This document shows positions 9,168 to 17,254 of a stretch of DNA of 64,000 nucleotides, piece by piece. The stretch is taken from assembly GCF_000282375.1 (NCBI RefSeq), contig NZ_AKJK01000061.1, positions 1 through 64,000 of the forward strand, read 5' to 3'. Positions within the stretch are counted from its first letter, which is position 1, and every line of letters starts with the position of its first letter. The DNA is from Pseudomonas sp. GM50. Lineage in GTDB: Bacteria; Pseudomonadota; Gammaproteobacteria; Pseudomonadales; Pseudomonadaceae. A program made the translations under genes and the position numbers. The notes beneath the pieces were generated by a model, which saw only the letters and a list, made by a program, of their open reading frames with translations, did no database searches and was not told where the DNA came from.

Positions 9168-10175
9168 TTACCAGGCTACGCCAAAACCCGCCGTGTAACG
9201 GGTCTTGCTCAGGTCCGCATCGTCAGTACCGCTGATAATGTCTCGTTCGGCCTTCAGGTTAAGCGACGCCCAATCGGTCACTTTGTAGCGCAAGCCCATT
9301 TCGGCATCGAGTGCGTAATCAGCTACGCCTGACAACGGCTTGCCAACTTCGCCATTGGTGAAGAACTCCACCCTCTTGCCGATCAGGTAGCGGTTGTAAT
9401 CCCACTTCATCGCCAGGGAGTAGAAGTTTTCCTTGCTGCCATCGCTGAACTCATAGTCCGTGCGGTTGACCAGCGAGCCCAGCGAGAATGCGCCCAGCTC
9501 ATCGTCCCAGAATTGGTAACCGGGGCCGGTACCGACTGTGCGCTGGCGGGCCAGTTCTTCGACCTTGTCGCGCTTATAGACCGCGCGCCCTTGCCAGAAC
9601 CATTTTTCGGTCAGGAAGCGGTCGAGCGAGTATTCGCCCCGCCAGTTGTCGGTAGTGACCACGTCGTCCTGAAATTCGCGGTTGTACTCACCTTCTGCGG
9701 TGTGTCGCCATCTGCCATGACGCGCAGTGGTCTTGAAGTCGATATCGTAATCGTCGGTGTCTTTCTCGGCCCGCTGATAATCCAGCGCTGCATCGACATT
9801 ACCTTTCCACACCAGATCCTCAACCACCGGCTTGGGCTTGAGCATCTGCTGGATACTGGCCAGCTCCACAGTCTTGGGGCCATCGCCGTTGGCCAGGGTG
9901 ACCTTGCCGTCTTCTGCCGCGTGCAGGGACTTGGCCTTCTCTCCGGTGTACGCATCCTGCTTGACCAATAGTTGCTGATCACTTTCCAGGGTTTTGACCT
10001 GCTTCCAGTCGATCGGAACCGCGCCAGCGTACTCGGTCTGAATCAGCAGTTTGCCACCATCGAAGACGGTGATTTTGCCGCTCAATTTGTCACCGTTCTT
10101 CAACCAGACAGTATCGGCGAGCAAGGGAGTGGAAGCACTGGCGACAGCGAGGCACAGCAAGGTTCTGGACAACAT
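9168..10175 (-). CDS. DUF481-family outer-membrane protein
   Basis: This 335-residue protein starts with a signal peptide (MLSRTLLCLAVASASTPLLA, cut before DTVWLKNG). An N-terminal segment to about residue 110 has the VWLKNGDKLSGKI pattern seen at the front of many DUF481 proteins. The rest is a run of amphipathic strands with alternating aromatic residues ending in AGFGVAW, a typical beta-barrel terminus. The family includes E. coli YdiY; function is unknown. It stands alone between REP elements. Confidence 0.8.
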   Translation of the reverse strand: MLSRTLLCLAVASASTPLLADTVWLKNGDKLSGKITVFDGGKLLIQTEYAGAVPIDWKQVKTLESDQQLLVKQDAYTGEKAKSLHAAEDGKVTLANGDGPKTVELASIQQMLKPKPVVEDLVWKGNVDAALDYQRAEKDTDDYDIDFKTTARHGRWRHTAEGEYNREFQDDVVTTDNWRGEYSLDRFLTEKWFWQGRAVYKRDKVEELARQRTVGTGPGYQFWDDELGAFSLGSLVNRTDYEFSDGSKENFYSLAMKWDYNRYLIGKRVEFFTNGEVGKPLSGVADYALDAEMGLRYKVTDWASLNLKAERDIISGTDDADLSKTRYTAGFGVAW

Positions 10176-10342
10176 AAGCGAATCGAAGGCTCAACTTTGC
10201 GAAAAAAAGTCGGCATTATCCCTACGAATAAGGCCATGACAAGGACTGACCCGACTTTTTCTATTGAGTTCATTTCTCAATGGGCAATCCAGGATTTACT
10301 CTACAGACGGTCAATGCGCATTTTTTTCAGGAAGCCCGGGAC

Positions 10343-10696
10343 GTGACCGACTCAACCGCTGAAACCGAAAGCGCGGCGCAAATCCGACGCACGGCGCTCT
10401 ACCTGACCCTGGCACAAGTGCCCGAGGGCAAAGTCGTGAGCTATGGCCAGCTCGCCGAGCTGGCCGGGCTGGGTCGTGCTGCCCGCTGGGTCGGGCGAAC
10501 ACTGAGCCAATTGCCCGGCGACACCAAACTACCCTGGCACCGTGTGCTGGGTGCCGGCGGTCGGATCAGCCTGCCCGTGGGCAGCCCTTCGGGGGATGAA
10601 CAACGGGCCCGATTGCGCACGGAAGGCATCAGTATCCTGAACAATCGTGTTGATATTCAGCGCCATGGGTGGCGCCCGGTAGAGCACAGCGGTTAG
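10343..10696 (+). CDS. Alkyltransferase-like protein (Atl/YbaZ type)
   Basis: This 117-residue protein has the C-terminal fold of O6-alkylguanine-DNA alkyltransferases (VPEGKVVSYGQLAELAGL...WVGRTL). The acceptor cysteine is replaced: PWHRV with W65 stands where methyltransferases have PCHRV. Such proteins bind alkylated guanine without repairing it and hand the lesion to nucleotide excision repair. I prefer the GTG at 10343, preceded by AGGAAG, over an in-frame ATG at 10280 that would add 21 unrelated residues. Confidence 0.85.
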   Translation: MTDSTAETESAAQIRRTALYLTLAQVPEGKVVSYGQLAELAGLGRAARWVGRTLSQLPGDTKLPWHRVLGAGGRISLPVGSPSGDEQRARLRTEGISILNNRVDIQRHGWRPVEHSG

Positions 10697-10740
10697 AGTG
10701 CGCGCTTTGTTTCCGTAATCCTTGAGGCAGACTCCAGCCC

Positions 10741-12300
10741 ATGCCCCGTAAAACCTGGCGCGCCGCGCTCGCCGCCTATGCCAGCCCCTCAACGCTCGTG
10801 CTGTTGCTGCTTGGTTTCGCCGCCGGCCTGCCTTACATGCTGGTGTTTTCGACGCTTTCAGTCTGGCTGCGCGAGGCCGGTGTTGCCCGCGAAACCATCG
10901 GCTACGCAAGCCTGATCGGCCTGGCCTATGCCTTTAAGTGGGTCTGGTCCCCGCTGCTCGACCAATGGCGCCTGCCATTGCTCGGCAAGCTCGGTCGACG
11001 ACGCTCCTGGCTGGTGCTGGCCCAGGCTCTGGTGATCCTTGGCCTGATCGGCATGGGTTTCTGCGACCCGCAAAAGCACCTGTCCTGGCTGATCGCGATT
11101 GCCGTGGTGGTCGCCTTCGCCTCGGCGACGCAAGACATCGCCGTCGACGCTTATCGCCTGGAAATCGCCGACGAAACCCGCCAAGCCGCGCTGGCGGCCA
11201 GCTACATGGCCGGCTATCGGGTCGCGGCCCTGCTGGCGACGGCCGGTGCACTGTTCTTCGCCGAAGGCTTCGGCTCCACCGGTTTCAACTATAAGCATGC
11301 GGCGTGGACCGGCACCTACGTGCTGTTCGGCGTCTTGATGGTCCCGGCGCTGCTGACCACCCTGTTCATGCGCGAACCGCCGGTGCCTCTGCGCACTCAA
11401 TTGCAGGCCGGACGCTACAGCTTTGTGCACCAATTGGCATCGGTGTTCGTGCTGATCGTGCTGCTGGTGTCCGTACCGGCCATGTTCACCCAGCTCTACA
11501 ACACTGACTTCGCCAGCGTACTGTTCAACGGCGTCAGCGTGCTCGACCTGCTGCTCGAAGACCGCGCATTCCTGCGGGCGATCCTCTATATCACGCTTAC
11601 CGGCCTGTGCCTGTCGGCCATGGGTCGCCGCGGCCTGGCTCCGGTGCTGACGCCGGTCAACGACTTCATCCTGCGTTACCGCTGGCAAGCCCTGCTGCTG
11701 CTCGGGCTGATCGCCACCTATCGGATGTCCGATACGGTGATGGGCGTGATGGCCAACGTGTTTTACATCGACCAGGGGTTCACCAAGGATCAGATTGCCA
11801 GCGTCAGCAAGATATTCGGCCTGATCATGACGCTGGTCGGCGCCGGCATGGGCGGCCTGCTGATCGTGCGCTTCGGCATTCTGCCCATCCTGTTCATCGG
11901 CGGCGTGACATCGGCCGGCACTAACCTGCTGTTCCTGATGCTCACGGACATGGGCGCCAATCTGCAGATGCTGATTGTCACTATTTCACTGGATAACTTC
12001 AGCTCCGGCCTGGCGACTTCGGCATTTGTCGCTTACCTGTCGAGCCTGACCAATCTCAAGTTCTCCGCCACCCAGTACGCCCTGCTCAGCTCGATCATGC
12101 TCCTGCTGCCCCGCCTGATCGGCGGCTATTCAGGGGTCATGGTGGAAAAATTCGGCTATCACAACTTCTTCCTGATCACCGCCCTGCTGGGCGTGCCGAC
12201 CCTGCTATTGATCGCCTTGCACTGGTTCCAGGAGAACCGCCGCGCAGGCCCGACAGCGACGCCGGAGCCGGTTCAGACCCAGGTCGCGGAAGAATCGTAG
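10741..12300 (+). CDS. ampG: AmpG-type MFS muropeptide permease
   Basis: This 519-residue inner-membrane protein has about 14 hydrophobic segments, as in Pseudomonas AmpG. Family features include the start SPSTLVLLLLGFAAGLPYML, the loop YAFKWVWSPLLDQW, and ASATQDIAVDAYRLEI. AmpG imports GlcNAc-anhydroMurNAc muropeptides for cell-wall recycling and controls ampC induction. Pseudomonas also has the paralog AmpP, so the exact paralog is not certain. It is codirectional with proS, 141 bases upstream. Confidence 0.85.
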   Translation: MPRKTWRAALAAYASPSTLVLLLLGFAAGLPYMLVFSTLSVWLREAGVARETIGYASLIGLAYAFKWVWSPLLDQWRLPLLGKLGRRRSWLVLAQALVILGLIGMGFCDPQKHLSWLIAIAVVVAFASATQDIAVDAYRLEIADETRQAALAASYMAGYRVAALLATAGALFFAEGFGSTGFNYKHAAWTGTYVLFGVLMVPALLTTLFMREPPVPLRTQLQAGRYSFVHQLASVFVLIVLLVSVPAMFTQLYNTDFASVLFNGVSVLDLLLEDRAFLRAILYITLTGLCLSAMGRRGLAPVLTPVNDFILRYRWQALLLLGLIATYRMSDTVMGVMANVFYIDQGFTKDQIASVSKIFGLIMTLVGAGMGGLLIVRFGILPILFIGGVTSAGTNLLFLMLTDMGANLQMLIVTISLDNFSSGLATSAFVAYLSSLTNLKFSATQYALLSSIMLLLPRLIGGYSGVMVEKFGYHNFFLITALLGVPTLLLIALHWFQENRRAGPTATPEPVQTQVAEES

Positions 12301-12441
12301 GCTCTTTACGCAGGAAGCATCGCAGAGGGCGCAGATTCTCGCCCTCCTGCCACACAGCCGGCCGCACTCCTGTACGCCAGCAGATCTCGCCCGTACAATG
12401 TTCCGTCATTTCTCGTCATCAGCAACCGACAACGGCCAACC

Positions 12442-14157
12442 ATGCGCACCAGTCAATTTTTGCTCGCCACACAGAAAGAAACGCCTTCCGACGCGGTCGT
12501 CATCAGCCATCAGCTGATGCTGCGCGCCGGCATGATCCGCAAACTCGCCTCGGGCCTGTACACCTGGCTGCCCATGGGCTTGCGAGTGATGCGCAAGGTT
12601 GAAGCCATCGTGCGTGAAGAAATGAACGCCGCCGGCTCTCTCGAAGTGTTGATGCCGAGCACGCAACCGGCTGAGCTGTGGCAGGAATCCGGTCGCTGGG
12701 AAGAATACGGCCCTGAATTGCTGCGCTTCAAGGATCGCCACGGTCGCGACTTCTGTGCCGGCCCGACTCACGAAGAAGTCATCACCGACCTGATGCGCAA
12801 CGAATTGAGCAGCTACAAACAGCTGCCGATCAACCTGTATCAGATCCAGACCAAATTCCGTGACGAAATCCGCCCACGCTTCGGTTTGATGCGCGGCCGC
12901 GAGTTCATCATGAAGGACGCCTATTCGTTCCACGCTGATCAGCCTTCGCTGCAGATCACCTACGACCGCATGCATCAGGCGTACTGCAACGTGTTCACCC
13001 GCCTGGGCCTGAAATTCCGTCCGGTTGAAGCCGACAACGGCTCGATCGGTGGCGCCGGTTCCCACGAATTCCACGTACTGGCCGAATCCGGCGAAGACGA
13101 CATCGTCTTCAGCAACGGTTCCGACTATGCGGCGAACATCGAGAAGGCAGAAGCCGTACCGCGCGAAACCTCTCGCCCGCAGCCTGCCGAAGAGCTGCGC
13201 CTGGTCGACACGCCGAACGCCAAGACCATTGCGCAACTGGTCGAAGGCTTCAACCTGCCGATCGAAAAAACCATCAAGACCCTGGTGGTGCACGCTGAAG
13301 AGCAAGGCAAACTGATTGCCCTGATCATCCGTGGCGACCACGAGCTGAATGAAATCAAGGCCGCCAACCAGCCTGGCGTTGCCAGCCCGCTGGTCATGGC
13401 TTCCGAAGCTGAACTGCGCGACGCCATTGGCGCCGGCGCCGGCTCCCTTGGCCCGTTGAACCTGCCACTGCCGATCATCATCGACCGTTCCGTCGAGCTG
13501 ATGAGCGACTTCGGCATCGGTGCCAACATCGACGACAAGCACTACTTCGGCGTGAACTGGGAGCGTGATCTGCCGGTTCCGACCGTGGCCGACCTGCGCA
13601 ACGTCGTGGCCGGTGATCCAAGCCCTGACGGCAAAGGCACCCTGGAAATCAAGCGCGGCATCGAAGTCGGGCACATCTTCCAGCTGGGCAACAAGTACAG
13701 CAAAGCGATGAAGTGCGAAGTGCTGGGCGAGAACGGCAAGCCAGTCACCCTGGAAATGGGTTGCTATGGCATTGGTGTGTCCCGCGTGGTGGCTGCCGCC
13801 ATCGAACAGAACAACGACCAGAACGGGATTATCTGGAGCGACGCTCTGGCTCCGTTCCAGGTTGCCCTGGTTCCGCTGCGCTACGAAACCGAACAGGTTC
13901 GCGAAGCCACCGACAAGCTCTACGCAGAACTGACTGCCGCCGGCTTCGAAGTGCTGCTGGACGACCGCGACAAGAAAACCAGCCCGGGCATCAAGTTCGC
14001 GGACATGGAGCTGATCGGCATTCCACACCGGATCGTGGTCAGTGACCGCGGCCTCGCCGACGGCAATCTGGAATACAAGAGCCGCACAGAGGCCGAGGCG
14101 CAAGCGCTGCCGGTCGCTGACGTGCTGTCTTTCCTCCAGGCCCGTATCCGCCGCTGA
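12442..14157 (+). CDS. proS: Prolyl-tRNA synthetase
   Basis: This 571-residue class II synthetase charges tRNA-Pro. It has the bacterial layout: [18 protein letters not shown] start, motif 2 [21 protein letters not shown] near residues 137-157, an editing (INS) domain at about 220-400, motif 3 [13 protein letters not shown] near 439, and a C-terminal anticodon-binding domain ending with [10 protein letters not shown]. Length and motifs match standard Pseudomonas ProS. Confidence 0.97.
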   Translation: MRTSQFLLATQKETPSDAVVISHQLMLRAGMIRKLASGLYTWLPMGLRVMRKVEAIVREEMNAAGSLEVLMPSTQPAELWQESGRWEEYGPELLRFKDRHGRDFCAGPTHEEVITDLMRNELSSYKQLPINLYQIQTKFRDEIRPRFGLMRGREFIMKDAYSFHADQPSLQITYDRMHQAYCNVFTRLGLKFRPVEADNGSIGGAGSHEFHVLAESGEDDIVFSNGSDYAANIEKAEAVPRETSRPQPAEELRLVDTPNAKTIAQLVEGFNLPIEKTIKTLVVHAEEQGKLIALIIRGDHELNEIKAANQPGVASPLVMASEAELRDAIGAGAGSLGPLNLPLPIIIDRSVELMSDFGIGANIDDKHYFGVNWERDLPVPTVADLRNVVAGDPSPDGKGTLEIKRGIEVGHIFQLGNKYSKAMKCEVLGENGKPVTLEMGCYGIGVSRVVAAAIEQNNDQNGIIWSDALAPFQVALVPLRYETEQVREATDKLYAELTAAGFEVLLDDRDKKTSPGIKFADMELIGIPHRIVVSDRGLADGNLEYKSRTEAEAQALPVADVLSFLQARIRR

Positions 14158-14174
14158 CACCAGATAGAGACGTC

Positions 14175-15128
14175 ATGTTCAAGCGAAACACCTTAGGCCT
14201 CGGTAGCGCCGCCCTGTGCGGCGCGCTGCTGGTCAGCGGCTGTGCCAATCAGATGTCACAACGCAGCGAGCACGAGGAACGGGTCGAGCGCAAATTGCTC
14301 GATCACAGCCTGCAGATCGATGTTGGTGAGCCCAAGGTGCTTGAGCTGCCGCAACGTCGGGTGAAAATCCACGAGCAGAAGACCTTCGAAGTCACCGAGT
14401 TCGAAGTCACGCGTCACTACGATCGCTACACGCCTTACCAACCCTGGCGGGAGGTCTACGAGATCCCGCTGGGCGCGGTGGCCGTGGTGGCCGGTGTCGG
14501 TGCGAACGTGGTCAACGTGTTCGCCCTCGGCAATCTGCCAGACAGCGTGACGAAGGACTGGCTCAGCTATGGTTTCGCCGGGCTCAACCCGTTCATGAAC
14601 GCGCAGTCTCATGGTCGGGCACAGCAGAACCTGGCGGGTATCGACGAAGTCCAGCGCGACAAGCGCACGGAGTACTCGAGCCTGCCGTGGAGCGAGCGCC
14701 CGGTGCAGGTCAAGGCTGGCAAGAACACCTTCGAACTGAGCACCGACCGTAACGGCGTGTTGCGCCTGAACCTGCTGGACAGCCCGTTCGCTGAACATGA
14801 CCTCAATCATCTGGGCAAGCTGCAGATCAGTGTCGAGGACAACAAGGACGATGTGCACACCGACTCGTCCCTAGCAATCAGCAGCAACTTGCGCGGCAAG
14901 CTGCTCGAAGCGCACGGGTTGATTTACGACGACCTCGAAGACGACGAAGTGAGCCAGTGGGTACACCGGGTCAAACGTCTGTCGGAACTGGGTCTGGAAG
15001 AAGAAGCCAGCGAGCTGGAACAGAGCCTGATCGAACTGACCCGCAACGATCCCGAGTTGCAGGCCGAATTCCTCAAGTCATTGACCAAGGATGCCGGGCG
15101 ACTGGTGGCGGATCCGGGACCGAATTAA
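14175..15128 (+). CDS. Predicted outer-membrane lipoprotein, function unknown
   Basis: This 317-residue protein begins with a lipoprotein signal, lipobox LLVSGC with the lipidated cysteine at residue 23. Asn and Gln follow the cysteine, so no inner-membrane retention signal is present. A short hydrophobic segment lies near residues 96-116 (VAVVAGVGANVVNVFALGNL). No enzyme motif is recognised. It starts 17 bases after proS and is probably cotranscribed with it. A REP pair follows. Confidence 0.75.
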   Translation: MFKRNTLGLGSAALCGALLVSGCANQMSQRSEHEERVERKLLDHSLQIDVGEPKVLELPQRRVKIHEQKTFEVTEFEVTRHYDRYTPYQPWREVYEIPLGAVAVVAGVGANVVNVFALGNLPDSVTKDWLSYGFAGLNPFMNAQSHGRAQQNLAGIDEVQRDKRTEYSSLPWSERPVQVKAGKNTFELSTDRNGVLRLNLLDSPFAEHDLNHLGKLQISVEDNKDDVHTDSSLAISSNLRGKLLEAHGLIYDDLEDDEVSQWVHRVKRLSELGLEEEASELEQSLIELTRNDPELQAEFLKSLTKDAGRLVADPGPN

Positions 15129-15138
15129 GGCCGAAAAG

Positions 15139-15221
15139 CATCGCGAGCAGGCTCGCTCCCACAGTTGACCGAGTTGTTCAAACGAACGCGGTCTAATGTG
15201 GGAGCGAGCCTGCTCGCGATG
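15139..15221. repeat. REP inverted pair
   Basis: CATCGCGAGCAGGCTCGCTC and its inverted copy lie between the convergent lipoprotein gene and dinB, a position where it can act as a two-way terminator. Confidence 0.85.
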
Positions 15222-15244
15222 AGGCCCTTAAATTCACCCCTGAA

Positions 15245-16306
15245 CTACCGCTCAAACAACTCCATCTGCTCAAACCCGCCCCGCAAATCCTCCAGCCTCA
15301 CCCCAATCCCTAACAACCGCACTGGTTTCCCGCCACGGTTAAAGGCCTGGGTCAGCAGCAACTGATAACTCCCCAGATCCCGCCCTGCCCCGGCCTGCTC
15401 CAAAGTGGTCTGGGTAAAATCATGGAATTTCACTTTGACGAACGGCTTGCCCGGTCGATAGCTGCTATCGATCCGCGCCATGCGACCATTCAGGGACTCC
15501 AGCAACTCGGGCAATTTATCCAGACAACTCACCAGATCCGGCAGGTCCACGTCGTAAGTGTTTTCGACGCTGATCGACTGCCGCCGACTGTCGTTGTGCA
15601 CCAACCGTTCATCGATCCCACGGGCCAGGCTCCAGAGCCGCTCGCCAAAGCTGCCGAATTCGCGCACCAGCGCCAACTTGTCCCACTCGCGCAAATGCGA
15701 GCAATCAACGATGCCTAGCCTGCCGAGTTTGTCGGCGGTCACTTTGCCGACACCGTGCAACTTGCTCACTGGCAAACCACTGACAAAGTCTTCCACCTGA
15801 TCCGGCGTGATCACGAACAGGCCGTTAGGCTTCTTCCAGTCACTGGCAATCTTGGCGAGAAACTTGTTCGGCGCTACGCCGGCCGACACGGTGATGTGCA
15901 ACTGATTGGAGACCCGGCGGCGAATGTCCTGGGCGATTCGCGTGGCGCTGCCGCCAAAATGCGCGCTGTCCGACACGTCGAGGTAGGCCTCATCCAGGGA
16001 AAGCGGCTCGATCAGGTCGGTGTAATCGCGAAAGATCGTATGAATTTCCTTCGATGCTTCTCGATAGGCCTCCATGCGCGGCTTGACGATGGTCAGATCC
16101 GGACAGAGTTTCAAGGCATGCCCGGAAGACATGGCCGAGCGTACGCCATAAGCCCGCGCTTCATAGTTACAGGTGGCAATCACCCCACGCCGATCCGCCG
16201 AGCCGCCCACCGCCAATGGCTTACCGGCCAGGCGCGGGTCATCACGCATCTCGATGGCGGCGTAGAAACAGTCACAATCGACGTGGATGATTTTTCGCTG
16301 GGTCAT
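15245..16306 (-). CDS. dinB: DNA polymerase IV
   Basis: This 353-residue Y-family translesion polymerase has the metal-binding motif HVDCDCFYAA (D10) and the second motif SLDEAYLD with D105 and E106, followed by helix-hairpin-helix and little-finger regions. I take the ATG at 16306 (MTQRKIIHVD); the frame is open a further 27 codons, but that stretch is unlike the family and runs across the LexA box. It bypasses lesions during the SOS response. Confidence 0.95.
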   Translation of the reverse strand: MTQRKIIHVDCDCFYAAIEMRDDPRLAGKPLAVGGSADRRGVIATCNYEARAYGVRSAMSSGHALKLCPDLTIVKPRMEAYREASKEIHTIFRDYTDLIEPLSLDEAYLDVSDSAHFGGSATRIAQDIRRRVSNQLHITVSAGVAPNKFLAKIASDWKKPNGLFVITPDQVEDFVSGLPVSKLHGVGKVTADKLGRLGIVDCSHLREWDKLALVREFGSFGERLWSLARGIDERLVHNDSRRQSISVENTYDVDLPDLVSCLDKLPELLESLNGRMARIDSSYRPGKPFVKVKFHDFTQTTLEQAGAGRDLGSYQLLLTQAFNRGGKPVRLLGIGVRLEDLRGGFEQMELFER

Positions 16307-16374
16307 ATAAAAGCGGTGTTCATGGCGAAGAAATGATGTGTTGGCGAGTCGTACCGGCAGTATCTCACTGACAC

Positions 16375-16390
16375 CTGTATATAGCACCAG
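16375..16390 (-). promoter_or_regulatory. LexA box of dinB
   Basis: CTGTATATAGCACCAG fits CTG-N10-CAG and lies about 70 bases before the dinB start, consistent with SOS control. Confidence 0.75.
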
Positions 16391-16565
16391 TACTCTGAAT
16401 GTTCTTTTTCCTTTGTAGGAAAAGCACGCAGGAATTTATTTTCTCAATCGAAAGAGCCCTCTCGATAGAGCCACAAGCCTTGCCCTGCCTGCGTTTCAGA
16501 CCGGTCAGCCGTTGCCTTTTTCACCTAAGCGCTTGAACAGGAACAGGTTTTACCGAGATTGAAGG

Positions 16566-16593
16566 TTGACAGCCCTGCGATCCTCTGTAGAAT
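16566..16593 (+). promoter_or_regulatory. Sigma-70 promoter of first tRNA-fMet
   Basis: TTGACA and TAGAAT are separated by 16 bases, and the tRNA starts 14 bases after the -10 box. Confidence 0.75.
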
Positions 16594-16606
16594 GCCGACA
16601 CACAGA

Positions 16607-16683
<77 letters not shown>

Positions 16684-16689
16684 AACATC

Positions 16690-16721
16690 AAAAAAGGCTA
16701 CTCGAAAGAGTGGCCTTTTTT
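16690..16721 (+). terminator. Intrinsic terminator after tRNA-fMet copy 1
   Basis: AAAAAAGGCTACTC and GAGTGGCCTTTTTT pair around a GAAA loop and end in a T run. Confidence 0.85.
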
Positions 16722-16862
16722 GTGCGTGCCTGTTTTATAAAAATCGGCGACCTATGCCTTTCGGCACAGAAACAAGAAATCGTTCTGATTCCGAAACTTA
16801 GGTCTCCCCTGCGACCGCTCACCGTCGTTTTACACTTATTTGAGCCATACTGGGATTAACGG

Positions 16863-16890
16863 TTGACACTCCGGCGTTCGCCTGTAGAAT
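16863..16890 (+). promoter_or_regulatory. Sigma-70 promoter of second tRNA-fMet
   Basis: TTGACA and TAGAAT with 16-base spacing, the same arrangement as copy 1. Confidence 0.75.
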
Positions 16891-16903
16891 GCCGCCACAC
16901 AGA

Positions 16904-16980
<77 letters not shown>

Positions 16981-16986
16981 AACATC

Positions 16987-17018
16987 AAAAAAGGCTACTC
17001 GAAAGAGTGGCCTTTTTT
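16987..17018 (+). terminator. Intrinsic terminator after tRNA-fMet copy 2
   Basis: Same hairpin and T run as behind copy 1. Confidence 0.85.
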
Positions 17019-17254
17019 GTATCTGTTGAAAAAGTCCTTTCGCAACAATGATCTGTCACTGTGCAGTGAGCCGTTCGGGATCGCCGGACTGTGAGTTCAG
17101 CCCAGGCTGAACCGCAGACAGAACCCTCTACGACTGATGACGCGCCATCGCCTACATCCGGTGAGAGGCGTTAATATTTGTGATTATTTTTTTCTACAGG
17201 GATTGGTAACTTGGCTGGATACCTCCATCCTGTCGCGCACAATCCAAGAGGTGA

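Noticed and set aside
12406..14160. 584-codon open frame on the minus strand opposite proS
   Set aside because: It mirrors proS codon by codon, has no domain pattern and arises from the high-GC codon bias of the sense gene.
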